From the NCBI RefSeq assembly GCF_033898505.1, contig NZ_JAXAFK010000001.1, positions 682,001 through 746,000 on the forward strand: a DNA stretch of 64,000 nt. The letters run 5' to 3'. Below, in pieces: positions 29,349 to 40,832 of the stretch. The translations under genes were made by a program, and so were the position numbers. Every line of letters starts with the position of its first letter. The first letter of the stretch is position 1. This DNA comes from Pectobacterium carotovorum (lineage in GTDB: Bacteria > Pseudomonadota > Gammaproteobacteria > Enterobacterales > Enterobacteriaceae). A model generated the notes under the pieces. It was not told the DNA's origin and made no database searches. It saw only the letters and a list, made by a program, of their open reading frames with translations.

Positions 29349-31013
29349 TCATTGTTTCTCCACTGGCGTTTTTAACTGACTGCGTGCCAGCAGTACGACG
29401 GGAAGCGTGCCGGCCATGACAATCAGCAGTGCGGCAATCGCGCCTTCTTCATAGGTGCCTCTGGCGGCTTCGGCATAGAGAACGGTCGCCAGCGTTTCGA
29501 AATTGACCGGCCGCAGCAGTAGCGTGGCGGGGAGTTCTTTCATCGCGTCGGCAAACACCAGCAGCGCACTGGTCACCAGCGCCGGGCGCAGCAGGGGAAG
29601 GTGTACGCGGAAAAACGTGACGAATTCACTCTCGCCCAGCAGTCGCGACGCCTGCTCCATCACGGGAGGAATGCGTGTCAGCCCGGCATCAAGTGCACCA
29701 ATGCCAATCGCCATAAAGCGAATAGCGCAGCAGATCACCAGCAGGATACCGGCGGAAAGCAGCGGCAATCCCTTATAGCCAATCAATCCAGCGAGGAAAT
29801 TATCCGTCGCCATGCCGGGCGTCAGCAGGCCAATCGCCAGTACCGTACCGGGCACGGCATAGCCCAGCGAGGCGATTCTGAGTAGGGTGCGGCGACGTTC
29901 CGGTGAGCGGTCGGTGATGGCAGAATGACGGGCATACCACGCAATAATCAGGCTAACGAACGTCACGACTAGCGTGACGCCAACGGCCAGCAGGAGCGAG
30001 TTCTGTAGCGACTGTATCAGCCCGGCGGAGATCGTCACGCTATCGCCCAGCCGTTTGGCGCTTTCCCAGGCCAGAAAGAGGGCCGGGGCGATGAAGCCGA
30101 GCAGGATCGGTAATGCGGTCACGCAGGTTGCCAGCCAGGCGCGAACCCCTTTCAACGGCGCGGGCATGATGCCGCGCATTTGTCGGCTGGTGCCATAGCG
30201 CTGGTTTTTCCGGCCGTAATATTCCAGCGTCAGTAGCAGGATGACCACCGTCAGCATGGTGCAGGCAATTTGTGCCGCCGCAGGCAAATCCGAACGGGTG
30301 ACCCAGGTGGTGTAAACCGTCACGGTCAGCGTATTCACCCCAAGGAACTCGGAGGCACCAATATCATTCAGCGTTTCCAGCAAGGCCAGACTGGTGCCAA
30401 CGGCCAGCGCAGGGCGCGCCATCGGCAGGGCAACATGCAAAAAGGTCCCCGTTGCGCTTAAGCCCAGCGTACGAGCGGCTTCCAGCAAGTGTGCCGGCTG
30501 GCTGATAAACATCGCGCGCATGGTCAGATAAACGTACGGATAGAGCACCAGCCCGAGTAGCAGAATCGCGCCCGTCATGGAACGCAGGTCCGGCAGGCGG
30601 AACTGACGCGGGCTGTCGTAGCCCAGCACACTGCGAATCGCTTCCTGAATTGGTCCTATAGGATGCAGCAGATCGAGCCAGGCAAACGCGACGATGTAGG
30701 TTGGCATCGCCAGCGGCAACAGCAGCGCCCAGCTAACAAACTGCCTGCCGGGGAAATCAAACGCGGTCACCAACCAGGCACAGCCTGCGCCAATCACCAT
30801 GACCAGCACGCCGACGCCGAGAAGGAGGATCAGCGTATTGAGCGCGGCATCGGGCAGCACGTAGCGCATCAGGTGATCCCAATGGCCGACGCCCGCGCCA
30901 GCGGCTAGCCAAAGCAGGGATACCAGCGGGGCCAGTACGCCGAGTGCAATGATAACAGCAGCGATGCGAAGCGGAGAAAAAAAGAGACGCGGTCGCCCGA
31001 AGGCGCCGCGCAT
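29349..31013 (-). CDS. Ferric-iron-type ABC importer, fused permease
   Basis: A 554-residue permease with about twelve hydrophobic spans and two BPD_transp_1 halves, as in FbpB/SfuB proteins where the two channel halves are one chain. EAA-loop motifs are visible as LLEAARTLGLSATGTFLHVA in the first half and MEQASRLLGESEFVTFFRVH in the second. The ATG at 31013 is preferred to a TTG start at 31046, which would overlap the upstream gene. It lies 16 bases after the binding-protein stop and 21 before the ATPase start. Confidence 0.9.
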   Translation of the reverse strand: MRGAFGRPRLFFSPLRIAAVIIALGVLAPLVSLLWLAAGAGVGHWDHLMRYVLPDAALNTLILLLGVGVLVMVIGAGCAWLVTAFDFPGRQFVSWALLLPLAMPTYIVAFAWLDLLHPIGPIQEAIRSVLGYDSPRQFRLPDLRSMTGAILLLGLVLYPYVYLTMRAMFISQPAHLLEAARTLGLSATGTFLHVALPMARPALAVGTSLALLETLNDIGASEFLGVNTLTVTVYTTWVTRSDLPAAAQIACTMLTVVILLLTLEYYGRKNQRYGTSRQMRGIMPAPLKGVRAWLATCVTALPILLGFIAPALFLAWESAKRLGDSVTISAGLIQSLQNSLLLAVGVTLVVTFVSLIIAWYARHSAITDRSPERRRTLLRIASLGYAVPGTVLAIGLLTPGMATDNFLAGLIGYKGLPLLSAGILLVICCAIRFMAIGIGALDAGLTRIPPVMEQASRLLGESEFVTFFRVHLPLLRPALVTSALLVFADAMKELPATLLLRPVNFETLATVLYAEAARGTYEEGAIAALLIVMAGTLPVVLLARSQLKTPVEKQ

Positions 31014-31029
31014 GGTTGACGAACCGGTC

Positions 31030-32079
31030 TTATTGATCGAATCCAACTTTATCTACCAACTGACTGGCCTGTTTACGGAATTTAACGATGTCGGTCAGCG
31101 GAATGCTATCGACATCCACTTCGCCGATTGTGCTGCCAATGGTGGAATCCAGCGTGACGCCTTTGCGAACCGGATACTCATAGTTTGCCTGTGCGTAGAG
31201 CTGCTGAGCCGGCGCGGAAACCAGATATTCCATCAATTTCACCGCCTGATCTTTATGCGGTGCATGGCGGGCAACGGCTGCGCCAGTGATATTGACGTGC
31301 GTACCGCCGTTTTCAAATTTAGGCTGAACCACCTTGATGGCATCGCCCCATTTACGGGCGTCGGTGCCTTCTTTGGCATTCTTCATGTGGCCGACATAAT
31401 AAGAGTTCGCCAGACCCACATCGCAGATGCCGCCGAGGATATCGCGCGCGACGTCGCGGTCACCACCGGTGGCTTTACGCGCCAGATTGTCTTTCACGCC
31501 GCGCAGCCAGGTTTCCGTCTTGGCTTCGCCGTGGTGCGCAATCATTGCGGCAACCAGCGCGGTATTGTAAGGGTGTTGACCTGCACGGATACACACTTTG
31601 CCTTTCCATTTCGGATCGGCCAGATTTTCGTAAGTAATGCCGGTCAGCGGCAGGGATTTTTCCGCATAGAGCACGCGCGAGCGCATCGACAGGCCGAACC
31701 ACTGGTTGTCTTTATCGCGCAGCGCCGCAGGAATGACGTCGGTTAGCGTGCTGGACTGAATCGGCTGTGTGACACCGGCTTCTACCAGATCGATCAGGTT
31801 ACCGGCATCAACGGTCATCAGCAGGTCAGCCGGTGAGTTCTGGCCTTCCGCCTTCACACGTTCCAGCATGCCGTCCTTGATGAACACGGTATTGACTTTA
31901 ACCGACGTCTCTTTGGTGAACGCATCCAGCAGCGGCTGAATCAGGCCGGGCTCACGCGTGGTATAGAGGGTCAGAGAGTCATCTGCTGCGGCAGCAGGCA
32001 GGGCATAGGCAACCATCAGCGATGAAGCCAGCGTCAGCAGGCGCGCTTTTTTGCGCAGAACAGACAGCGTTTTTGACAT
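31030..32079 (-). CDS. Ferric-iron ABC importer, periplasmic binding protein
   Basis: A 349-residue FbpA/FutA/SfuA-type binding protein with a signal peptide ending LPAAAA (about residue 32). The mature chain starts LTLYTTREPGLIQPLLDAF, and the neighbouring tyrosines Tyr227-Tyr228 in ANSYYVGH correspond to the Fe3+-coordinating pair of FbpA-type proteins. It is the first gene of a three-gene minus-strand operon, with a Fur-like site about 80 bases upstream of the start, which supports iron-controlled expression. Confidence 0.9.
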   Translation of the reverse strand: MSKTLSVLRKKARLLTLASSLMVAYALPAAAADDSLTLYTTREPGLIQPLLDAFTKETSVKVNTVFIKDGMLERVKAEGQNSPADLLMTVDAGNLIDLVEAGVTQPIQSSTLTDVIPAALRDKDNQWFGLSMRSRVLYAEKSLPLTGITYENLADPKWKGKVCIRAGQHPYNTALVAAMIAHHGEAKTETWLRGVKDNLARKATGGDRDVARDILGGICDVGLANSYYVGHMKNAKEGTDARKWGDAIKVVQPKFENGGTHVNITGAAVARHAPHKDQAVKLMEYLVSAPAQQLYAQANYEYPVRKGVTLDSTIGSTIGEVDVDSIPLTDIVKFRKQASQLVDKVGFDQ

Positions 32080-32161
32080 GTTATTATCTTCTCCAGAGTG
32101 AATGTGGGGCTAAATTAATAAAATAAGGAGATATTTTCTGCAGGTGACAAAAACTATATAT

Positions 32162-32180
32162 GATAATCACTCTTGTTTTC
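32162..32180 (-). promoter_or_regulatory. Candidate Fur box upstream of the iron importer
   Basis: On the minus strand the 19-mer GAAAACAAGAGTGATTATC matches 13 of 19 positions of the Fur consensus. It lies 83 bases before the start of the iron-binding protein, whose Tyr pair independently suggests Fe3+ as ligand. Confidence 0.5.
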
Positions 32181-32312
32181 AATCTCATTAATCTACGCGA
32201 TCTGCGATCGTGATGAGGGTCAACATACGGACTCATCGAGACGGTCTGTTGCCTTATTGGTCTGCGAGCGGGTAAAAACAGCGCCGGGTGATTATCTGCT
32301 GTGAGGCGAGTG

Positions 32313-33152
32313 CTATGGCGTCTGGCTTTCGGCCAGCCTGCTGATATGCATGGTCAGCCAGGTGAGCTCTTCTTTTGGCAAGGCCATCTGGTATTTTTCC
32401 TGCACGTAATCTCTGATAGCCCAGGATATTGCCATCGCTTCAGGGTAGTGTTTCAGCAGTTCCTGATAGAAATCGTCCGTGCGCCCCAGCGCGATTTTGC
32501 GGGCAATCACCCGTTCGGAGAAATACCGTAGATGGGTGATAAAACGGAGATAATCGACGGCGTTGACGTCAATATTCTTGTTTAATTTGTAGCGGACAAT
32601 TTCCGCCAGACGGTTCACCAACTGAACCTGCTGATGGGCATCGGCGATTTCGGCGCTGCCGGCGGCATTAATGAGGTGAAACGCGATGTTGATGGCCTCG
32701 TCATCAGGCAGCGTGACGTTAAAACGCGCCGACACGCGATCTTTTGCCTGCACGCCGATGGCGTACTCTTTTTGGTAATAGCGTTTGACTTCCCAACTGA
32801 GCTTATTGATGAAATGGTTGCCCGTTTTGCTACGTTCAACCGCGAAATAGAGATGTTCCGCCAGCGTAAAGAACAGCACCGAATTCAGCTTTTCGGCGTA
32901 CTGACCTTGCGCCAGCGTGACAATCTCATGGGTGATGTCAAAAAAAGCCGCAGGAATGGTGTCGGTCAATGAAAGAAAATGCCGTGATTTCAGGTTTTCC
33001 AGCGGAATGAAAACCTGCTCAACGTGTGTCACATCAATCAATGAACCGGGTCTGGCACCAAACCCGATGCCTTTACCCAACAGGATCATCTCCTGCTGCT
33101 CATGATCGACTAACAGCATGCTGTTATTTAACGCTTTTTTCACTTTAATCAT
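32313..33152 (-). CDS. BglG/LicT-family antiterminator of the beta-glucoside operon
   Basis: A 279-residue antiterminator with the RNA-binding domain at residues 1 to about 55 (IKVKKALNNSMLLVDHEQQE then GKGIGFGARPG) and two PTS regulation domains, with candidate phosphorylation sites in TLAEHLYFAVERS, AFHLIN, THLRYF and TMHISRL. It is the last gene of a PTS-EII / phospho-glucosidase / antiterminator operon on the minus strand, 68 bases after the glucosidase. Its expected RNA target is the RAT-terminator pair at 36582-36657 in the operon leader, so it would regulate its own operon. Confidence 0.93.
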   Translation of the reverse strand: MIKVKKALNNSMLLVDHEQQEMILLGKGIGFGARPGSLIDVTHVEQVFIPLENLKSRHFLSLTDTIPAAFFDITHEIVTLAQGQYAEKLNSVLFFTLAEHLYFAVERSKTGNHFINKLSWEVKRYYQKEYAIGVQAKDRVSARFNVTLPDDEAINIAFHLINAAGSAEIADAHQQVQLVNRLAEIVRYKLNKNIDVNAVDYLRFITHLRYFSERVIARKIALGRTDDFYQELLKHYPEAMAISWAIRDYVQEKYQMALPKEELTWLTMHISRLAESQTP

Positions 33153-33220
33153 GCTGGTTTCCTAATCACGGTGACTTCCCGATCGCGACAAATCTCTGCA
33201 ACGGCACATATGGCTGCCTG

Positions 33221-36555
<3,335 letters not shown>

Positions 36556-36581
36556 ACGACGGTTCCCCTGATCCAGAAACG

Positions 36582-36634
36582 AAAAAAGACCTGAAGCTCC
36601 TCCCATGATGTTGAGTGGGAGAGCTTCAGGTCTT
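36582..36634 (-). terminator. Regulated terminator in the beta-glucoside operon leader
   Basis: On the minus strand AAGACCTGAAGCTC pairs with GAGCTTCAGGTCTT, extended by TCCCA / TGGGA, and a T tract follows. The 5' arm shares AGGTCTT positions with the RAT sequence at 36628-36657, so the two structures are mutually exclusive. Confidence 0.93.
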
Positions 36635-36657
36635 GCCTAGAAAACTAGTTACACGCC
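36628..36657 (-). promoter_or_regulatory. RAT antiterminator target of the BglG-type protein
   Basis: The 30-mer on the minus strand has the 12-6-12 layout of bgl/lic targets: 5' half GGCGTGTAACTA and 3' half TAGGCAAGACCT, against GGATTGTTACTG and CAGGCAAAACCT in the best-known sites. It overlaps the terminator's 5' arm as required. Confidence 0.85.
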
Positions 36658-36723
36658 TGTGCTGCTGTTGTAAGTCCTCGCACGCGGGAAAGTCAAACAG
36701 ATCGTGCCGCCTTGATGGGTAAG

Positions 36724-36739
36724 TGTGATGGCAATGGCA
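36724..36739 (-). promoter_or_regulatory. Possible CRP site upstream of the beta-glucoside operon
   Basis: TGTGA-N6-TGGCA on the plus strand matches 8 of 10 core CRP positions and lies about 70 bases upstream of the RAT element. No firm promoter could be placed. Confidence 0.35.
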
Positions 36740-36815
36740 GAATGGAAGGCTTAGCCTGACTAGGTCGATGCATTTCAGGCATGTTGAATAAAACATGGCG
36801 CTTTTTAGCCGATTA

Positions 36816-36942
36816 TATACTCCAAATAATTCGAGTTTCAGGAAGGCGGCAAGGGAAGGAATCCCGATGAGCTTACTCAGGTAAGTGATTCGGGTGAGTG
36901 AGCGTAGCCAACGCACCTGCAACTTGAAGTATTACGGGTATA
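36816..36942 (+). repeat. ERIC element, copy 1
   Basis: A 127-bp element beginning near ATACTCCAAATAATTCGAGT and ending ACTTGAAGTATTACGGGTAT, with the ERIC core GAGCTTACTCAGGTAAGTGA at its centre. It lies between the divergent beta-glucoside operon and dgcP, in plus orientation. Apart from it and the leader signals, the 566-base gap 36556-37121 shows nothing I recognise. Confidence 0.93.
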
Positions 36943-37121
36943 AACAGCATAGCGAGGTAGACTCGCAGAGTGCAAATGGGCAGGTGAAAGGCGAAAAACG
37001 CGTATGATTTCTATAGTATGAAGAGATCGTCTGTTTGCACCAATGATAGGTTGATGTACGCCACATATTAGTTAATTTATTGTTTTTTATTTAAAAATAT
37101 GCACCGTTGGGATCTATTGCT

Positions 37122-38186
37122 ATGACTGATAATTTGCTTTCTCACCTCTCGAACGCATTACGTTCAGAGGATTCCTTCGAGGGGCTCGTTCGCCAGTTAT
37201 TGGTCATGCTGGAGCTGGTCACCGATCTGGAATCGACTTACCTGACGCAGGTTGACACCGAAGCAGGCTTTCAAAATATCCTGTTTGCTCACAACACGAA
37301 AACGCTCAATATTCCTGAAGGTGTCTCGGTTCCGTGGCATGACACGCTGTGCAAACGTGCGTTGGACGAAGGGCAAAGTTACACGCCTAATGTGGCCGAA
37401 TGTTGGGGGGATTCGCAGGCAGCGAAAGCGCTGGGTATTATGACCTATGCCAGTACGCCGGTACGGATGGAAGACGGGCAGTTGTATGGCACTCTCTGTG
37501 CCGCGAGCTCCGACCATAAGCCGCTGACGACCAAAGGTGAACAAATCCTGAGCTTATTCGCACAGCTTATTGCTCAGCAGGTGCAGAAAGAGTGGCTGGT
37601 GCAGCAGTTAACGGCCGCAAACGCCGCGTTACATGAATATTCTTATACCGATTCACTGACCGGATTGCTTAACCGTCGAGGGGTGTTTTACTCGCTGGAA
37701 GCGTTGTTTTCTCAGGCAAAAAATGACCACCAGCAGGCGCTCATTGTGTTCATTGACCTCGATGGCTTTAAGAAAATTAACGATCAGTTCGGACATGAAG
37801 CCGGTGATATCTTCTTGCAAGACGTTGGTCGACGTTTGCTCATGTGGGGCAACCCAGGTGATGTTGTCGGGCGTCTCGGTGGTGATGAATTTGTTTTTGC
37901 CCGCATGGTAAACATTGCGCCGGGAGAGAATGAGCGTGTGATCGCTTCCTTCAGGGATGACATTACGCCTTTGTTACAGGGGAACTATTCTCTCGGTAAG
38001 GCCAGTTCGCTCGATACGGTCAGTATTGAATATTTGGGCGCAAGCATAGGGATCGTCACGGCAGATCCTTCCGTCGAGGAGCCCGATGGCGTGACTCGCC
38101 GGGCTGATGCTGCAATGTACGCCAATAAAATCACGCGAAAAAAAGATCAAACCCGCGCTTTTGAGGTCATCACAGCACAATCGTAA
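37122..38186 (+). CDS. dgcP: DgcP-like GAF-GGDEF diguanylate cyclase
   Basis: A 354-residue cytoplasmic protein with an N-terminal GAF domain (about residues 15-165; MLELVTDLESTYLTQVDTEA) and a C-terminal GGDEF domain (about 185-350; FIDLDGFKKINDQFGHEAGD, then RLGGDEF intact). It closely resembles E. coli DgcP (YeaP), a c-di-GMP synthase linked to the cell pole. The residues five positions ahead of GGDEF read NPGD instead of RxxD, so the I-site arginine is absent and product inhibition at that site is unlikely. The ATG at 37122 is preferred; a TTG at 37107 would add five residues. Confidence 0.9.
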   Translation: MTDNLLSHLSNALRSEDSFEGLVRQLLVMLELVTDLESTYLTQVDTEAGFQNILFAHNTKTLNIPEGVSVPWHDTLCKRALDEGQSYTPNVAECWGDSQAAKALGIMTYASTPVRMEDGQLYGTLCAASSDHKPLTTKGEQILSLFAQLIAQQVQKEWLVQQLTAANAALHEYSYTDSLTGLLNRRGVFYSLEALFSQAKNDHQQALIVFIDLDGFKKINDQFGHEAGDIFLQDVGRRLLMWGNPGDVVGRLGGDEFVFARMVNIAPGENERVIASFRDDITPLLQGNYSLGKASSLDTVSIEYLGASIGIVTADPSVEEPDGVTRRADAAMYANKITRKKDQTRAFEVITAQS

Positions 38187-38215
38187 ATGCCTATGCAGAG
38201 GTAATCATCTGCTCA

Positions 38216-39022
38216 TCAGGCATCTTTGGTTGCATCCAGAGTGAGCTTGCCATCTTCTAAGTGAAGTTTGGTGGGGGAAAGGAGTTCAAACAGGCGGTTG
38301 AACGGATCGGCGTCTTTGCCTGATTCCCCAGTCATAAAGTTGAAGTCCATTTCTATCAGGTACTTCAGACGTGGTACATAGCCTTCCGGTGCCTGCGCTT
38401 GTTCGATTAATGGCAGACTCTCATGGTGATCTAACACCATTTTGAAAAATTCGGTTTGTTTAAACTCGCCGCGACTCCACTCCAGTTTGCTTTGCGCCAT
38501 GGCCATCGTGCGCCACACTTGCTCCTGGTCATAAGCCTCGCTCCAGGCCGCACGCCGCTCATTCACCGTAAAGGTTCCGCTATCGTCATAGGTAATCAGC
38601 GCCAGCTGTTCACGAGACAGGCCTTTGAAGGGATTACTTCCTTGACCATTGGCATACGCTGTCGCTTGTTTCGCTCTGGCTAATCGCTCGGGGTCATCAC
38701 TATCGGGGACTTCCGCATCGTGCGCTTTCTTACTACTGACATAGCCCATGCCGACCAGTTCATCATCCACGCTTCTGGCTCTGGTCGCCAATGTACTGCG
38801 GTCGCTTTTAGCATCTCTGGCTTCGGCCCTGACGGCGGCATCGCTGAGCTGTTTTGCCAGCGTTGTAATGCCGCTATTCTTTTTATTTGAATAACCATCA
38901 GACGCTGTAGACGCGAACTGTGTGCCCTCGGATACGTTTTCCTGCTTTTTTATCGAGCGACTGTCATTGGTGGACTGCGCATCTGCCACCGTACTTTTTG
39001 AAAGGCCATTGAAGTTAATCAT
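38216..39022 (-). CDS. Uncharacterised 268-residue protein
   Basis: I do not recognise a named family. The first 100 or so residues are hydrophilic, rich in Ser, Lys, Asp and Ala, and probably disordered, with no signal peptide and no membrane span. The rest is likely folded and helical: SREQLALITYDDSGTFTVNE, then RRAAWSEAYDQEQVWRTMAM, and a C-terminal KLHLEDGKLTLDATKDA. From memory, similar GTFTVNERRAAW segments occur in uncharacterised Pseudomonas proteins. It converges on dgcP, leaving 29 bases between the stops. The start has GAAGAACG upstream. The unstructured Ser-rich N-terminus followed by a globular domain is compatible with, but does not show, an exported effector. Confidence 0.75.
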   Translation of the reverse strand: MINFNGLSKSTVADAQSTNDSRSIKKQENVSEGTQFASTASDGYSNKKNSGITTLAKQLSDAAVRAEARDAKSDRSTLATRARSVDDELVGMGYVSSKKAHDAEVPDSDDPERLARAKQATAYANGQGSNPFKGLSREQLALITYDDSGTFTVNERRAAWSEAYDQEQVWRTMAMAQSKLEWSRGEFKQTEFFKMVLDHHESLPLIEQAQAPEGYVPRLKYLIEMDFNFMTGESGKDADPFNRLFELLSPTKLHLEDGKLTLDATKDA

Positions 39023-39084
39023 TCGTTCTTCTCACTCGTTGTGATTCAGGGATAAGTAACGACTCATGCTGCTTATCCCTATTC

Positions 39085-39111
39085 ATAAAAAATGCCTGAG
39101 CGGTTGCTCAG
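39085..39111 (-). terminator. Terminator after the small secreted protein gene
   Basis: CTGAGC-AACC-GCTCAG on the minus strand followed by GCATTTTTT, 20 bases after the stop of the gene at 39131-39583. Confidence 0.75.
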
Positions 39112-39130
39112 CTATTTTTCAGTACGGGTG

Positions 39131-39583
39131 TTATCTCATGGTAATTTCTACATCTGAGTCGTGAGTATTGACGTTGGCATAAGTCACTCTCAGGTCACAG
39201 CGTGCGCCGTTGCTAGGTGTTGTGCTCTTAGTCCATTGGGGAATTTTATTTCCCAGCACATATTTCACAGTATACGTCATATCAAACTGGCAAACTTTGG
39301 CTCCAACTTTGTAACGAACATGCATTGAACCAACGTCACTGATTGGATTGGAGATCGTATATTTGTCTGAATCCCCAGACTTGACGCTTTCTTTTGGCGT
39401 CGGTGAAGCGTTCGCCTGCGAGAAAACTTCTGCTGTTGTCGTCGGAGAAAAAACAGCGGCAGGGGCTGAAGATGCACCAAGATTCTTAAAGGTGACATTG
39501 AATTTCGGGCCCGCATTAGCAGCAGCTGATGCAAAAAGGGCTGTCATGAACAGTGAGGACAACAGAATATTGCTTGATTTCAT
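39131..39583 (-). CDS. Uncharacterised small secreted protein
   Basis: A 150-residue protein with a clear Sec signal peptide (MKSSNILLSSLFMTALFASA, cleavage near ANA at residue 23). The mature part of about 127 residues has two cysteines, one in AKVCQFDMTY and one in NGARCDLRVTY, which could form a disulfide, and it is rich in Thr, Ser, Val and beta-type segments. I recognise no family. The ATG at 39583 has GGAG 11 bases upstream; that sequence is itself part of an earlier in-frame ATG at 39598. It stands alone, with its own terminator, among accessory genes. Confidence 0.7.
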   Translation of the reverse strand: MKSSNILLSSLFMTALFASAAANAGPKFNVTFKNLGASSAPAAVFSPTTTAEVFSQANASPTPKESVKSGDSDKYTISNPISDVGSMHVRYKVGAKVCQFDMTYTVKYVLGNKIPQWTKSTTPSNGARCDLRVTYANVNTHDSDVEITMR

Positions 39584-40150
39584 TTGAAAAAACTCCATGT
39601 ATTTTCATCTGCGACTACAGTCTTTTTATTCTTTCTATCCTGCTACGTGGAATACGACGCTGTGTGCTGTAGCCATAAACGCAGGCAGACCACGTGATTT
39701 GATAATAAATCGGCATTATATAAAAAATGTTTAAGTATTTATGGTTATTTTAATAACGCTTTATAGACTTTGAACGTATATTTTCTTCTCGTCCTTAATT
39801 TACTCACGCTAATAATAATCATGATAACTATTAAGTTACATGTTCTGCTCATCCAGAATGGGATGGTTGTGTTAGACGAACCGCTATAGACAGATTTCAT
39901 TTACTGAATGAGATAATCAGCTAATACCCATGTGGCTATGCTTTCCTGATTAGTGATCGAGGCGGATAAACAAAGTGGTGAAATCGATGGTTGTGATAAG
40001 CCTGCATTACGGCATGAATGGCTATTTTTAATAATCGAAGGATAGGTAGGGTACAGGGGCGCTTTTAAGTCATAAGACATCCAGCGCCTTTTTTTAATGA
40101 GTAGGGTAATAAAGGTATATATTAAATAATCCGAGTACGGGTAGTCGATA
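39584..40150. other. AT-rich intergenic region
   Basis: 567 bases. The right part includes GGCGCT/AGCGCC at 40058-40098 followed by T7 on the plus strand, terminator-like but with no plus-strand gene upstream. A 97-residue minus-strand reading frame over 39901-40194 overlaps yoaG and has no family features, so it is not called. The left part should hold the promoter of the small secreted protein. Confidence 0.4.
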
Positions 40151-40489
40151 TTACCAGCCGCAGACGTTAGTCTCCTCATCCGCATCGTAACCACGTACGA
40201 TATTAACCAGCTCTTTTACCGCTTCAGCCGAAATTGTCTTGTCTTTTAATTCTTCGACTGTAGAGAGATCTTTGTCAACGGACACGCCGTTATTATTGTT
40301 CGTAACCGTCAGCAGAAAACCTTTTTTATTTTCGCTGATTGAAGGCAGTTCGTTGAGTAATTCCAAAACTGCGCCTGCGGAGAAATCCGGCACATAAAAA
40401 GCCATCGGCTTGAGATAAACTTTCTCTGCCTTTTCCTTATTGTCGCGGTTCAATAGTGTTAATGAATACCCTTTATTTTCACTTGTCAT
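40151..40489 (-). CDS. yoaG: YoaG-like protein with two YoaG domains
   Basis: A 112-residue protein whose C-terminal half (from about residue 56; LLTVTNNNNGVSVD, EAVKELVNIVRGYD, ending NVCGW) matches E. coli YoaG, a 60-residue single-domain protein. The N-terminal half repeats the same pattern at an exact 50-residue offset: G7/G57, L10/L60, T11/T61, N14/N64, N17/N67, S37/S87, A38/A88, A40/A90, V41/V91, E43/E93, L44/L94 and N46/N96 are identical pairs. It follows yeaR after 10 bases, as in E. coli, where the pair is induced by nitrate and nitric oxide. Function unknown. Confidence 0.88.
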   Translation of the reverse strand: MTSENKGYSLTLLNRDNKEKAEKVYLKPMAFYVPDFSAGAVLELLNELPSISENKKGFLLTVTNNNNGVSVDKDLSTVEELKDKTISAEAVKELVNIVRGYDADEETNVCGW

Positions 40490-40499
40490 TATGTTTACC

Positions 40500-40832
40500 T
40501 CAACCTTCTATCAGAATTTTTGGATCGACATAAAAATCTACGTTAAATAGCGTATCATCAGACAACGCTTCGATTCTGTGCCATTTTTCTGGCGGGAATA
40601 CGCCAAATTGTCCGGCTTCAATAGTCAGCGTTTCGACGGGCTCAGGACTGGTCTCATCGGCGTAACCATAATAACGAATTGTCCCTTGCATCACGCACAA
40701 ACGTGGGTAAACGCCTTGTCGTGTCCCTGCATCCAAATGACGCTGCCAGATAGACGCCGGTGCAGTTTCCTTTGTCCAAAAAGGCGTGGTACGGGTGTGA
40801 ACATAATTCGCTGGTATAACAATTCGTTCCAT
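40500..40832 (-). CDS. yeaR: YeaR-family (DUF1971) cupin-like protein
   Basis: A 110-residue protein closely similar to E. coli YeaR as remembered: IPANYVHTRTTPFWTKETAP, HLDAGTRQGVYPRLCVMQGT, YYGYADETS and FGVFPPEKWHRIEALSDDT follow the family order. DUF1971 proteins have a small cupin fold and are linked to tellurite resistance domains; in E. coli yeaR-yoaG responds to nitrate (NarL) and nitric oxide (NsrR). The downstream yoaG confirms the pair. A candidate NsrR site lies 55 bases upstream of the start. Confidence 0.93.
   Translation of the reverse strand: MERIVIPANYVHTRTTPFWTKETAPASIWQRHLDAGTRQGVYPRLCVMQGTIRYYGYADETSPEPVETLTIEAGQFGVFPPEKWHRIEALSDDTLFNVDFYVDPKILIEG

Noticed and set aside
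39901..40194. 97-residue minus-strand ORF after yoaG
   Set aside because: It overlaps the yoaG 3' end, contains no recognisable domain and coincides with an inverted repeat and a T tract.
40151..40489. Ribosomal peptide (RiPP) precursor, suggested by the short product ending NVCGW
   Set aside because: The C-terminal half matches YoaG, including the ending, and the partner gene is yeaR; no modification enzymes are nearby.
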